Of a stretch of DNA of 64,000 bases, positions 44,284 through 53,191 are shown piece after piece. How positions within the stretch are numbered: position 1 is the first letter of the stretch; the number at the start of each line of letters is the position of its first letter. A program made the position numbers and the translations under genes. Location: the NCBI RefSeq assembly GCF_009707325.1, contig NZ_CP046103.1, forward strand, positions 2,095,810 to 2,159,809. The letters are read 5' to 3'. The DNA is from Pseudomonas sp. IB20. Its GTDB lineage: Bacteria; Pseudomonadota; Gammaproteobacteria; Pseudomonadales; Pseudomonadaceae. A model generated the notes under the pieces. It searched no databases and was not told the origin of the DNA. It saw only the letters and a program-made list of their open reading frames with translations.

Positions 44284-45285
44284 TCACTCCGCCTGGGTCA
44301 TGCCGATGGAGCGGCAGGGTTGGTCGATCAGGGTTTTAAGCTCGGCGTCGAGGCCGAGCAGGGTCAGGGTCACGCCCATCATCTCAAGGGAAGTGAAGTA
44401 GTTGCCCACGTAGCAACGGTGAATCTTCAAGCCCTTGGCCTTGAGCTGGCGTTCCACCTCAGCGTAGAAAATGTACAGCTCCATGACTGGCGTGGCGCCC
44501 AGGCCGGAGACCAGCACGACCACGCTGTCGTCCTGGCTGAAGTCACGGTCGGCCAGGATCGGCGCGAGCATGCGTTCGGCCATGGCAGCGGCGGATTCGA
44601 TGGCGATCACTTCAATGCCCGGTTCGCCGTGATGGCCGATGCCCAACTCCATCTGGCCGTCGGGAATTTGGAAGTTCGGCTTGCCCACCGCCGCGATGGT
44701 GCAGGGTGTGAGGCCGATGCCGATCGAGCGGCAATGGTCGACGGTTTTCTGCGCGACGCGAATCACTCCGTCGAGGTCATAATGCTGGGCGGCGGCGGCA
44801 CCGCCGATCTTCCACATGAAGATTTCCCCGGCCACGCCACGGCGCTTGGCGATTTCGGCCTTGGGCGCGGAGGCCACGTCGTCGTTGGCGACCACGGTGC
44901 GGATGCGCATGTCTTTGCTGGCGGCCATCTTCATCGCCAGCTTTACGTTCATGTTGTCGCCGGCGTAGTTGCCATACAGGCAGGCCACGCCCGCGCCATG
45001 GTCGGCGGCGCGGAAGGCGTCGAAAAAACTCTTGGCGGTGGGCGAGGAGAAGATTTCCCCGACGGCCACGGCGTCCACCAAGCCTGGGCCGACGTAGCCG
45101 AGAAACGCCGGTTCATGGCCGGAACCGCCGCCGGTGACAATGCCCACGTGGCCCTTGTTCGAGGGCTTGGCTTTGACGATAACGCGTGGGTTGGACTCGT
45201 ATTGGCGCAGCTCGGGGTGCGCGACCAGAATACCGCGCAGCATGTCCTCGACCACTTGGTCCGGATCGTTGATAACTCGATTCAT
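44284..45285 (-). CDS. dhaK: DhaK-type kinase subunit (substrate-binding), probable erythrulose kinase
   Basis: 333 residues from ATG 45285 (AGGAACC upstream). The substrate pocket motif TGGGSGHEPAFLG and the covalent-substrate His in ELGIGHHGEPGIEV are both present. DhaK binds the ketose as a hemiaminal while DhaL supplies phosphate. It lies downstream of the EltD-like dehydrogenase; the gap is enlarged by a 93-bp duplication. By analogy with DerK/LerK of Mycobacterium smegmatis it may phosphorylate D- or L-erythrulose. Dihydroxyacetone or apulose are alternatives. Confidence 0.88.
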   Translation of the reverse strand: MNRVINDPDQVVEDMLRGILVAHPELRQYESNPRVIVKAKPSNKGHVGIVTGGGSGHEPAFLGYVGPGLVDAVAVGEIFSSPTAKSFFDAFRAADHGAGVACLYGNYAGDNMNVKLAMKMAASKDMRIRTVVANDDVASAPKAEIAKRRGVAGEIFMWKIGGAAAAQHYDLDGVIRVAQKTVDHCRSIGIGLTPCTIAAVGKPNFQIPDGQMELGIGHHGEPGIEVIAIESAAAMAERMLAPILADRDFSQDDSVVVLVSGLGATPVMELYIFYAEVERQLKAKGLKIHRCYVGNYFTSLEMMGVTLTLLGLDAELKTLIDQPCRSIGMTQAE

Positions 45286-45296
45286 AACGCGGGTTC

Positions 45297-45482
45297 CTGT
45301 GTTCTTATTTATAGGGCAACAAACTATCAACTGTGGGGGCTGGGGTCAGGGTTCCAGCACAACCTTCAGCGACTTGTCCCCGCGCTCCACTGTGTTCTTA
45401 TTTATAGGGCAACAAACTATCAACTGTGGGGGCTGGGGTCAGGGTTCCAGCACAACCTTCAGCGACTTGTCCCCGCGCTCCA
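45297..45482. repeat. Perfect 93-bp tandem duplication at the eltD 3' end
   Basis: 45297-45389 and 45390-45482 are identical. The unit contains the last 14 codons of the dehydrogenase, its stop, and the spacer before dhaK. Removing one copy would leave a normal spacing of about 60 bp. It does not change either protein. Confidence 0.95.
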
Positions 45483-46554
45483 TCACCGCAAACGCTTCCT
45501 TGAATTCCGCCAGCGCAAATTTGTGGGTCACTACGTCGCGCATGTCGATCTTGCGGTTGCCGATAAAGTCGATGGCGCGCGGGTACATGTACGGGCCCAG
45601 GTGTGAGCCCAGAATGTCTAGCTCTTTGCGGTCGCCGATGATTGACCAATCTACCGTGGCCTCATCATTAAAGACGCTGAATTCGACAAAACGCCCCAGC
45701 TTGCGCAGCATCGCCAGGCCTTGGTTCACCGCCTTGTGGTGCCCGGTGGCTTCGATGTAGATGTCGCAGCCATAGCCGTCGGTGATCGCGCGGATTTTGG
45801 CCATCACGTCGACTTCCGCCGGGTTCCACACTTCGTCGGCGCCCATGCGCAGGGCGAGGGCCGCGCGTTCGGGTTTCATGTCCAGCACGATCAGCTTTTT
45901 CGGGTTGCGCAGGCGCACGGCGCCGATGATGCCCAGGCCCAGGGTGCCGGCACCGGCCACCACCACGATGTCGTCATGGTCGACATTCGCGCGCTCGGCG
46001 GCATGCAGTGAGCAGGCCAGCGGTTCAATCAGGATGGCTTCGTCGGGGGCGATGGATTCCGGCACTTTGTGGATGATGCCTTCCTTGGTGAAGATCATGT
46101 ACTGGGCCATGGCGCCCTGCACATTGTTCTGGAAGCCATACAGGTCATGCTTCTGGCACATCCAGTACTGGCCGTGGTTGCAGAAACGGCAGCCCCAGCA
46201 CGGCACGATCTGCTCGGAGATCACCCGGTCACCGACCGCCACACCACGTTTTTCCGCGCCTGGGCCGAGGGCAACCACGCGGCAGACGAATTCATGCCCG
46301 GGAATCATCGGCGGTTTTACGTAGCGCGGTTGCTCGGCATCGCCCCAGAACGACGGCGCGCCGCGATAGGTCTTGATATCGCCCATGCAGATGCCACACA
46401 GCTCGACTTTGGTGAGGATCTCGTCAGGCCCGGGCGTGGGCACGTCGACGGTTTCCAGGCGGTAGTCTTCCGGGCCATGGCAGACCACGGCCTGCATGGT
46501 TTTCGGGATGCTCGGGGCGAGTTGTTCGGGTGTGCGTTCGGTGACGGTGGACAT
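45439..46554 (-). CDS. eltD: Zn-dependent erythritol/L-threitol dehydrogenase (EltD-like)
   Basis: 371 residues, medium-chain dehydrogenase. Catalytic zinc ligands lie in VELCGICMGDIKTY and PPMIPGHEFVCRV. Structural cysteines are VPCWGCRFCNHGQYWMCQ. The NAD site is VVAGAGTLGLGIIG with an acidic residue in IVLDMKPE. The MQAVVCHGPEDYRLE opening, the SFWGDAEQPR insert and HDLYGFQNNVQGAMA match my memory of M. smegmatis EltD, which oxidises erythritol to D-erythrulose and L-threitol to L-erythrulose. It sits mid-operon with an ABC importer, SDR and DhaKL. Confidence 0.8.
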   Translation of the reverse strand: MSTVTERTPEQLAPSIPKTMQAVVCHGPEDYRLETVDVPTPGPDEILTKVELCGICMGDIKTYRGAPSFWGDAEQPRYVKPPMIPGHEFVCRVVALGPGAEKRGVAVGDRVISEQIVPCWGCRFCNHGQYWMCQKHDLYGFQNNVQGAMAQYMIFTKEGIIHKVPESIAPDEAILIEPLACSLHAAERANVDHDDIVVVAGAGTLGLGIIGAVRLRNPKKLIVLDMKPERAALALRMGADEVWNPAEVDVMAKIRAITDGYGCDIYIEATGHHKAVNQGLAMLRKLGRFVEFSVFNDEATVDWSIIGDRKELDILGSHLGPYMYPRAIDFIGNRKIDMRDVVTHKFALAEFKEAFAVMERGDKSLKVVLEP

Positions 46555-46581
46555 GACAAAACCTCACGACAAAAAAATGAA

Positions 46582-47337
46582 TTACTGAATGCTGTAGCCG
46601 CCGTCGATCACCATATTGGCGCCGGTGATCATCTGTGCTGCGTCGCTGAGCAGGTACAACGCCAGCCCGGCGATTTCTTCCGGCTGGGCGAAGCGGCCCG
46701 CCGGGATCTGCAATTTGGCCCGTTCGCCCACCTCACCGGCCCAGGCTTTCTTGCCTAGCGCGGTCTCGACGATGGTCGGGGAGATGGCGTTGACGTTGAT
46801 CTGCGGCGCCCATTCCATGGCCAGCACCTTGGTCATGCCGACGATGGCGGCCTTGCTCGCGCAGTAGGCGACGTGGCGGTCCAGGCCGATCACGGCGGCT
46901 TGCGAGGCGAGGTTGACGATGCGCCCGCCGCCGTTGGCCAGCATGTGTTTGGCGCAGGCCTGGGCCACGAAGAAGCTGGCCTTGAGGTTGATATCCAGGG
47001 TGCTGTCCCAAGCGCTTTCGCTGACATCGACGGCCTTGTCGAGCAGGACGATGCCGGCGCTGTTGATCAGGTAATCCAGGCGTTGGAAGTGCTCGAACAC
47101 CTGGTCGATGGTGTGTTGTACCTGGCCGATCTGGCTGAGGTCGACGGCAATGCCCAGGTGTTGGGCGCCCAGGCGGGCGGCGACTTCAACCACCGCTGGG
47201 TCACGGTCAAGCAAGGCCACGCGTGCGCCGCGCTCTGCCAGCAAGGTGGCGCAGGCCAGGCCAATCCCGGCGGCGCCGCCGGTGATCACCGCGCAACGGC
47301 CGGTGAGGTCGAAGGCTTGGTTCCAGAATCCAGACAT
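46582..47337 (-). CDS. SDR oxidoreductase, possible D-threitol dehydrogenase
   Basis: 251 residues from ATG 47337 (AGGAGTTATTC upstream). Classical SDR: ITGGAAGIGLACA dinucleotide site with an Asp after LLDRD favouring NAD, NSAGIV, and the catalytic Ser and YCASK. The end is DAAQMITGANMVIDGGYSIQ. It is probably the second polyol dehydrogenase of the operon. Its pairing with EltD recalls D-threitol dehydrogenase DthD of M. smegmatis, which yields D-erythrulose. Other polyols are possible. Confidence 0.78.
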   Translation of the reverse strand: MSGFWNQAFDLTGRCAVITGGAAGIGLACATLLAERGARVALLDRDPAVVEVAARLGAQHLGIAVDLSQIGQVQHTIDQVFEHFQRLDYLINSAGIVLLDKAVDVSESAWDSTLDINLKASFFVAQACAKHMLANGGGRIVNLASQAAVIGLDRHVAYCASKAAIVGMTKVLAMEWAPQINVNAISPTIVETALGKKAWAGEVGERAKLQIPAGRFAQPEEIAGLALYLLSDAAQMITGANMVIDGGYSIQ

Positions 47338-47372
47338 GAATAACTCCTCTTTCAAAAGCGCTGCTGATCCAA

Positions 47373-47459
47373 TGTGGGAGCTGGCTTGCCTGCGATGCAG
47401 GCGACTCGGTCTTTCAGCCAAACCGAGGTGATGCCATCGCAGGCAAGCCAGCTCCCACA
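47373..47459. repeat. Dispersed palindrome (GTGGGAGCTGGCTTGCC family)
   Basis: Arms TGTGGGAGCTGGCTTGCC and GGCAAGCCAGCTCCCACA, with an inner CGACTCGGT/ACCGAGGTG pair, lie inside the polyol operon between the binding-protein and SDR genes. The hairpin may protect the 3' end of the abundant binding-protein message or dampen downstream expression. Confidence 0.85.
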
Positions 47460-47483
47460 CTTGACCTTATTTCAAGGTGAAAG

Positions 47484-48491
47484 CTACTTACCGCCGCTGA
47501 CTTGTTTGTACAGCGCATCCGCATTCGCATTGGTCACCGGCACCCACGGCAGGATGTAGTTTTTGGCCGTGCCATCAGCCCATTTCACGTCCTTGGCATA
47601 GCGCTCCCAGATCACCGATTGCGGCTTGTAGTCCTTGCCCGCCAACGCGCGCAAGGCCACGTCCAGCGCGCCTTGGGATTGCGCCTGGGCGTCTTGCAGG
47701 AAGGTGGTGACTTCGTCTTTTTTCGCCGCCTGGATCGCGTCCGGCATGCCGTCGATGGAGGTCACCGGCACGTCCTTGGAGGTCAGCCCGTGGGACTTAA
47801 GGGCCTGCACGGCGCCCAGGGCCATGTCGTCGTTCTGCGCGATCACGCCGTTGATGCCTTTGGGGTGCGCGTTCAGCCAGTCTTCGGTGAGGGTCATGGC
47901 CTGCGCGCGGTCCCAGTTGGCGGTCTTTTTCTCGATGATCTTGATGTCCGGGTGCTTGCCCAGCACTTCCAGCTCGCCTTTTTCCCGGTCGATCTGTGCC
48001 GACTGGCCAATCGGGCCCTGGATGATCACCACGTTGCCACGGCCGTTGAGCTTGTCGACCATGGCCTGGGCCTGCAGGCGGCCGCCTTCCACGTCATCGT
48101 TACCCACGTAAGGCACAGAGGCATCGGCTACTTTCGTATTGGAGGCGATGACCACCACGTCGTTGCTCATGGCTTGTTTCACGGTACCGACGCCGGCCTT
48201 GGTGTCGATTGGCACGAACAGGATGGCGTCGTAGCGCTGGGTCACCATGTTTTCGATCTGGTTGTTCTGGGTCAGGGCGTCGTAGTTGCCGTCGAACACG
48301 GTCAACTGCACGGTGCCGTCCTTGACCGCCGGGTGTTCCTTCAGCTCGCGGACCCAGTTCTGCATGAACTGGCCCTTGAGGCCGTAGACGGCTGCGCCGA
48401 CTTTGTAGGTCTTGCCATCGGCGGCCAACGCGATACTGCTGGCGAGCAGGGAGAGGGCCGCGACAGCAGCCAAAGACATTCCAGATTTCAT
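47484..48491 (-). CDS. Sugar/polyol ABC transporter substrate-binding protein
   Basis: 335 residues with a signal peptide ending SSIALAA. Periplasmic binding protein of the RbsB-like type 1 fold: YKVGAAVYGLKGQFMQNW, ILFVPIDTKAGVGTVKQA, YVGNDDVEGGRLQAQAM and GVIAQNDDMALGAVQAL. It captures the polyol in the periplasm for the permease and ATPase encoded upstream. It probably sets the locus specificity, which cannot be read from the sequence. Confidence 0.88.
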   Translation of the reverse strand: MKSGMSLAAVAALSLLASSIALAADGKTYKVGAAVYGLKGQFMQNWVRELKEHPAVKDGTVQLTVFDGNYDALTQNNQIENMVTQRYDAILFVPIDTKAGVGTVKQAMSNDVVVIASNTKVADASVPYVGNDDVEGGRLQAQAMVDKLNGRGNVVIIQGPIGQSAQIDREKGELEVLGKHPDIKIIEKKTANWDRAQAMTLTEDWLNAHPKGINGVIAQNDDMALGAVQALKSHGLTSKDVPVTSIDGMPDAIQAAKKDEVTTFLQDAQAQSQGALDVALRALAGKDYKPQSVIWERYAKDVKWADGTAKNYILPWVPVTNANADALYKQVSGGK

Positions 48492-48548
48492 GGTGAGAAC
48501 TCCGCTTATTGTTGTGGGTCGTTCAGTGCATTTTTTGAGGAACAGCGA

Positions 48549-49526
48549 CTAGCGTTTTTTCTTGCGCCACACATCGATCAGTACCGCGAACACGATGATC
48601 AGGCCCTTGGCGACCTGCTGGTAGTAGGAGGACACGCCGAGCAGGTTCAGGCCGTTGTTGATCACGCCGATCAACAGCGCACCAAACAGGGTGCCGACAA
48701 TGCTGCCGGTGCCGCCCGACAGGCTGGTACCGCCGATCACCACGGCGGCAATCGCGTCCAGCTCATAGGAAACCCCGGCCTGGGGCAGGGCGGAGGTGGT
48801 GCGTGCCGACAGCACCACGCCGGCCAATCCGGCGAGCAAACCTGAGACCACGTACACCGAAAACATCACCTTGCGCACGCCGATGCCGGAGGTGCGCGCG
48901 CTCTTTTCGTTGCCGCCTACTGCGTACACATAGCGCCCGTACGTGGTGTAGCGCAGCACCATCCAGAAGATCAGCGCGACCACGGCGAAGATGACAATCG
49001 GCACGCCAATCGGGCCGATCTTGCCGATGCCCAGCGCCAGGTAAGCGTCGGGCAGGTCGGTGATCGGGCTGCCGTCGTTGAGGATAAAGGTCATGCCCCG
49101 CGCGATGCTGAGCATGCCGAGGGTGGCCACGAACGGTGGGATCGACAGGTTGGCGACCATAAAACCGTTGACCACGCCGAGCATCGCCCCGGCAAACATC
49201 CCGGCGCTGACCGCCGCCAGCAGGCCGTAGCCTTGGGTGGCGACCATGGCGCTGCACAACCCGGCGAACGCCAGGATCGAGCCTACCGACAGGTCGATGC
49301 CCTTGGTCAAAATCACGTAGGTCATGCCCACCGCGAGGATGCCGTTGATGGACGTCTGGCGCAGGATGTCCATCCAGTTGCGCCAGGTCATGAAGTATTC
49401 GCTGGAAAACGCCATCACCACGCACAGCAGGATAAACACCAGCGGCAAGCCGAAACGGTCAAGGGACAAACGCAGGCGATTGCGCGGCGTGGCAGTCAGG
49501 GGTGGGGCAATGGTTTTGGCATTCAT
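48549..49526 (-). CDS. Sugar/polyol ABC transporter permease
   Basis: 325 residues, RbsC-type, with about ten hydrophobic helices. The family motif [19 protein letters not shown] and the [25 protein letters not shown] block are both present. The start overlaps the ATPase stop (ATGA), so translation is coupled. It is the inner-membrane channel of the importer. Confidence 0.9.
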   Translation of the reverse strand: MNAKTIAPPLTATPRNRLRLSLDRFGLPLVFILLCVVMAFSSEYFMTWRNWMDILRQTSINGILAVGMTYVILTKGIDLSVGSILAFAGLCSAMVATQGYGLLAAVSAGMFAGAMLGVVNGFMVANLSIPPFVATLGMLSIARGMTFILNDGSPITDLPDAYLALGIGKIGPIGVPIVIFAVVALIFWMVLRYTTYGRYVYAVGGNEKSARTSGIGVRKVMFSVYVVSGLLAGLAGVVLSARTTSALPQAGVSYELDAIAAVVIGGTSLSGGTGSIVGTLFGALLIGVINNGLNLLGVSSYYQQVAKGLIIVFAVLIDVWRKKKR

Positions 49527-51010
49527 GAGGCAAGACTCAACAAGGCTTCCTGGGAAAGGGCGGTGTCGGTGCTGATGGTCACCAGCCGGCCGCCCTTGAA
49601 TACGGCGATGCGATCACTCAGGTGCAGCAACTCCGGGGCTTCGGACGACACCACAATGGCCGCGCCACCGGCACGTACGAACTGGTCGAGCAAGTGGTAG
49701 ATCTCTTGCTTGGCGCCTTCATCAATGCCCCGGGTCGGTTCATCGCAGAGCAGGCACACCGGTTCGGTCGACAGGCATTTGGCGAGCACCACTTTTTGCT
49801 GGTTGCCGCCGCTCATGGAGGCCACCGGCAAGTCCAGTGAGGTGGTTTTGATCTGCAGGCGCTTGACCATGTCCTGCGCCAGCTGGGCTTCTTTGCGTGC
49901 ATTGATCAGCGACCAGCTCGACAGGCGTTTGTAGGCCGACAGCGCAATGTTGGAAAGAATGCTGCCGGTGAGCACCAGGCCGCTGTCTTTGCGGTCTTCG
50001 GTGACCAGCGACATGCCGGCGTTGATCGTGGCCTTGGGCAAACCGATGGGCATGGGCTTGCCTTGCAGGGTGACGCTGCCGGAGTCCGCCACTGTCAGGC
50101 CGTAGATGCAGTTGAGAAATTCGCTGCGCCCCGAGCCCATCAGGCCATAGATGCCGAGGATTTCGCCTTGGCGCAGTTGCAGGCTGATGTCGTGAAACTC
50201 ACCGTTGCGGCTCAGGTTATCGACTTGCAGGCAGGTGGCGGCGGCGCATTCGCGGCCGACCTTGTGGTCGATGCGCGTCAGTTCCTGGCCGACGATGCCG
50301 CGCACCAGGTGGTTGCGGTCGATATCGGCCATGCGCCCGCTTTCCACAAAGGCGCCGTCGCGAAAGATGCTGTAGTCGTCGGCGATCTGCGCCAGTTCAC
50401 TTAAGCGGTGCGACACATACACGATGCCGGCGCCGCGGTCGGTGAGGCGGCGAATTGCCTTGAATAGGGTTTGCGCCTCGCGCTCGCCGATGGCCGAGGT
50501 CGGTTCGTCCATGATCATCACCTGGCAGTCATGGCTGAACGCCTTGGCGATTTCCACCAGTTGCACCTGCGCCACGCTCAGGCGGTGCATGGGGCTGGTG
50601 GCGTCGACGTCGAACTCCAGGCTGTCGAGCAGCTCGCGGGTGCGGCGGTTGAGGGTCTTGCTGTCGACGATGAAGCCAGCACGGCGCGGCTCACGGCCCA
50701 GCCAGATATTTTCGGCGACGGTCATATAAGGGATGGGTTCCAGCTCCTGGGTGATCATCGCGATCCCCGCCGCCAAGGCTTCGCTCGGGCGGTTGAACTG
50801 CACGGGTGCGCCGTTGAGCAGAATGCTCCCGGCGTCACGTTGGGTGATGCCCATCAGGATGCTCAGGAAGGTCGACTTGCCTGCGCCATTGCCGCCGCAC
50901 AACGCGTGGACGCTGCCGGCCCGCAGAGAGAGGCGCCCGTCACGCAGGGCAGGCACCCCGGCGTAAGCCTTGGCGACGTGTTCAGCCTGGAGCAGTAATG
51001 GCGTGGCCAT
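49523..51010 (-). CDS. Sugar/polyol ABC transporter ATPase (duplicated NBD)
   Basis: 495 residues from ATG 51010 (CGAGGACACGCCG upstream). Two fused ATPase domains as in RbsA. The first has ALCGGNGAGKSTF (Gly replaces the usual Glu), signature HRLSVAQVQLVEIAKA and IMDEPTSAIG. The second has a degenerate Walker A, GLMGSGRSEFL, and signature SMSGGNQQKVVLAK with LCDEPTRGID. It is the first gene of the seven-gene operon and divergent from the isomerase gene. Confidence 0.9.
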   Translation of the reverse strand: MATPLLLQAEHVAKAYAGVPALRDGRLSLRAGSVHALCGGNGAGKSTFLSILMGITQRDAGSILLNGAPVQFNRPSEALAAGIAMITQELEPIPYMTVAENIWLGREPRRAGFIVDSKTLNRRTRELLDSLEFDVDATSPMHRLSVAQVQLVEIAKAFSHDCQVMIMDEPTSAIGEREAQTLFKAIRRLTDRGAGIVYVSHRLSELAQIADDYSIFRDGAFVESGRMADIDRNHLVRGIVGQELTRIDHKVGRECAAATCLQVDNLSRNGEFHDISLQLRQGEILGIYGLMGSGRSEFLNCIYGLTVADSGSVTLQGKPMPIGLPKATINAGMSLVTEDRKDSGLVLTGSILSNIALSAYKRLSSWSLINARKEAQLAQDMVKRLQIKTTSLDLPVASMSGGNQQKVVLAKCLSTEPVCLLCDEPTRGIDEGAKQEIYHLLDQFVRAGGAAIVVSSEAPELLHLSDRIAVFKGGRLVTISTDTALSQEALLSLAS

Positions 51011-51064
51011 CGGCGTGTCCTCGTGCTGTGAATTCTTATTAGGTCGCACAGTCATGTTTTGCTG

Positions 51065-51261
51065 TGATCATATGTGTATCAAATGAAATTCTGATCAGTC
51101 AATCTCTTTCACTTAAAAGGTGTAAATCTCATCTGGCGGGGTCTCATCGCCCCTATATAGGGCTTTGACTGCGAGGTCAGTTAAAACTCGCTTGACAGGA
51201 AGGGCGGAATACCCGAGAAATGACTGAGCGAAATTTCATTGAGTGATCATATGATCAGTCA
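51065..51261. promoter_or_regulatory. Divergent control region with TGATCA-type operators
   Basis: The 283-bp gap between the ABC operon and the isomerase gene carries repeated TGATCA boxes: TGATCATATG at 51065, TGATCAGTCA at 51092, and a perfect 14-bp palindrome TGATCATATGATCA at 51244-51257 that runs into another TGATCAGTCA (51252). They flank both promoters and are good candidate binding sites for the SorC-family regulator. A TTGACA at 51192 might be a -35 box, but I see no convincing -10. Confidence 0.6.
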
Positions 51262-51293
51262 TAAATACGATTACGGCAGCGGAGCCAGACGCC

Positions 51294-51755
51294 ATGAACA
51301 CACCATTCCCGGTGGCTATCGGATGCGATGAAGCGGGTTTTGAGCTCAAAGAGCTGTTGAAGCGCCATATCGAGGCGTTGGGTTACCCGGTGACCGACTT
51401 CGGCACCCACTCCACCGCGCCGGTGCTGTACCCGGACATCGCCCTGGCGGTGGCCAATGCCATCAATGCCGGGCAGCAGCGCCTGGGCGTGCTGGTGTGT
51501 GGCACCGGGATAGGCATGGGTATCTCGGCCAATAAGGTGCTGGGCATTCGGGCTGCGCAGGCGCATGACACGTATTCGGCGGAGCGGGCGCGCAAGAGCA
51601 ACGATGCGCAGATCCTGTCCATCGGCGCGCGGGTGATCGGCGCAGAGCTGGCCAAAAGCATCGTCACCTCGTTCCTGGCATCGGAGTTCGAGGCGGCGCG
51701 TTCCGGGGCCAAGGTGGCGCGCATCAATGCGATCGAGCGTGATGGGCATCAGTAG
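51294..51755 (+). CDS. RpiB/LacAB-family sugar-phosphate isomerase
   Basis: 153 residues. Opening VAIGCDEAGFELKELLKRHI, active-site Cys in LGVLVCGTGIGMGISANKV, and the ring-opening His in AQAHDTYSAERARKSNDAQ. RpiB-fold enzymes interconvert aldose and ketose phosphates. In tetritol pathways DerI, of this fold, turns D-erythrulose 4-phosphate into D-erythrose 4-phosphate, which is the role proposed here. Ribose 5-phosphate isomerase is the alternative. It is first of a two-gene unit with the regulator. Confidence 0.85.
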   Translation: MNTPFPVAIGCDEAGFELKELLKRHIEALGYPVTDFGTHSTAPVLYPDIALAVANAINAGQQRLGVLVCGTGIGMGISANKVLGIRAAQAHDTYSAERARKSNDAQILSIGARVIGAELAKSIVTSFLASEFEAARSGAKVARINAIERDGHQ

Positions 51756-51818
51756 TGGACGGCGCGGGGTAAGAGTCGGGAGAATGCGCCTTTGACGCCG
51801 AAACGGAAGCCCGTCCCC

Positions 51819-52799
51819 ATGAGTGAGAGTACCCAGCGCATCGCCAGCGATATCGATCAGATGACCGAAGTGGCGATGCTCTATTACCTCGAGAACGTCA
51901 CTCAGGAAGCCATCGCCAAACGCTTCGACCTGTCACGCGCGAAGGTCAGTCGCCTGCTCAAGCGTGCGCGCGATGAAGGGATTGTCGAAGTGCGCGTGTT
52001 GCAGCACCCGGCGATGAACAACGAGCTGGAGCGGGCGCTGGTGGAACGCTTCAAGCTCGACCGGGCGTTGATCGCCGTCGACCACAGCGACCCCGACACC
52101 CAGCGCTCGGCCGTTGCCAGCCTGGTGGCCAACTACCTGAATAAAACCCTGAGTGACGGCATGATCGTCGCGGTGGGCATGGGGCGTAATGTGGGTGCGG
52201 TGGCTGACAACGTGTTTTTGCCGGTGACGCGCAATTGCACATTTGTCTGTGCTATCGGCGGTTCGCTCAAGGCTGGCGAGTACATGAACCCCGACCATAT
52301 CTGCCGCCGCCTGGCCCTGCGCTTTGGCGGCGAGAGTGAAAGCCTGTACGCCCCGGCACTGGTGGCGAACCCGGAACTGCGTGGGGTGTTGATCAATAAC
52401 GACACGGTGCGCTCGACCCTGGACCGGGCGCGGCGGGCGGACATTGCGCTGATTGGCATTGGCGATATGAGCGAAAACAGCAACATGGTGCGCATGGGCT
52501 GGTTCTCGCCGCAGGAAATCGCCCAGGCGCGGTTGTCCGGTACGGTGGGCGACATGATGGGCTATGACTTTATCGACATTCACGGGCAGCCGGCGGTCAA
52601 CGCGATTCAAGGGCGGGTGATCGGGTTGACGGTGCAGGAGTTGTTTCGCATCCCGGATGTGGTGGCGATTGCCAGTGAGAACACCAAGGCGGCGGCGACG
52701 CTGGGGGCGTTGCGGTCGGGGGTGATTAATACCCTCGCAACCACGGTGACGAATGCGCATACGATTTTGGCGTTGGATGATGCAACGCGTAAAAGCTGA
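51819..52799 (+). CDS. SorC/DeoR-type sugar-binding transcriptional regulator
   Basis: 326 residues from ATG 51819. The HTH is MLYYLENVTQEAIAKRFDLSRAKVSRLLKRA. The sugar-phosphate-binding domain shows IVAVGMGRNVGAV, ALIGIGDMSENSNMVRMG and VIGLTVQEL. Same family as EryD of Brucella erythritol catabolism and SorC. It is 63 bp after the isomerase gene and probably controls both divergent units through the TGATCA boxes. Confidence 0.88.
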   Translation: MSESTQRIASDIDQMTEVAMLYYLENVTQEAIAKRFDLSRAKVSRLLKRARDEGIVEVRVLQHPAMNNELERALVERFKLDRALIAVDHSDPDTQRSAVASLVANYLNKTLSDGMIVAVGMGRNVGAVADNVFLPVTRNCTFVCAIGGSLKAGEYMNPDHICRRLALRFGGESESLYAPALVANPELRGVLINNDTVRSTLDRARRADIALIGIGDMSENSNMVRMGWFSPQEIAQARLSGTVGDMMGYDFIDIHGQPAVNAIQGRVIGLTVQELFRIPDVVAIASENTKAAATLGALRSGVINTLATTVTNAHTILALDDATRKS

Positions 52800-52832
52800 T
52801 TCAACACCGATTAAAATGTGGGATCGGGCGTG

Positions 52833-52920
52833 TGTGGGGGCTGGCTTGCCTGCGATAGCATCACCTCGGTCTTGTTGATAGACCGAGTCGCCTGCATCGC
52901 GGGCAGGCCCGGCTCCCACA
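52833..52920. repeat. Dispersed palindrome (GTGGGAGCTGGCTTGCC family)
   Basis: Arms TGTGGGGGCTGGCTTGCCTG and CGGGCAGGCCCGGCTCCCACA, with an inner CCTCGGTC/GACCGAGTCG pair, lie 34 bp after the regulator stop. The remaining gap to 53191 contains T/G-rich sequence and no gene I can see; it must hold the terc-cbs promoter. Confidence 0.8.
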
Positions 52921-53191
52921 GGTTTCTGTGGGGGTGAGAGGGTTGATTACAGATCTTGTAATAGTTTTATGTTGTGGGGAATTTGGGTTTGGGTTGTAGG
53001 ATTTGAGTCCTTTTGTCATTTCAGGACTTGCATGAACACCCTCTCGGAGCCTCCCGGTCGTCTTTCCCCAAGACACCCACTGCCGCTGTTTGCGCTAAAG
53101 CATCCCGTATTCCGACTGCTAACATTGTCCCGGTCCACTGACCGCGCTTTGCCGTGTCTGGCACTCTGAAATCTATTACGAGACTCTATAA

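Noticed and set aside
43954..45606. 550-codon open frame on the plus strand across dhaL, dhaK and the 93-bp repeat
   Set aside because: It contains a repeated peptide block only because of the DNA duplication. It is His/Val/Gly-rich shadow sequence opposite two well-supported kinase genes.
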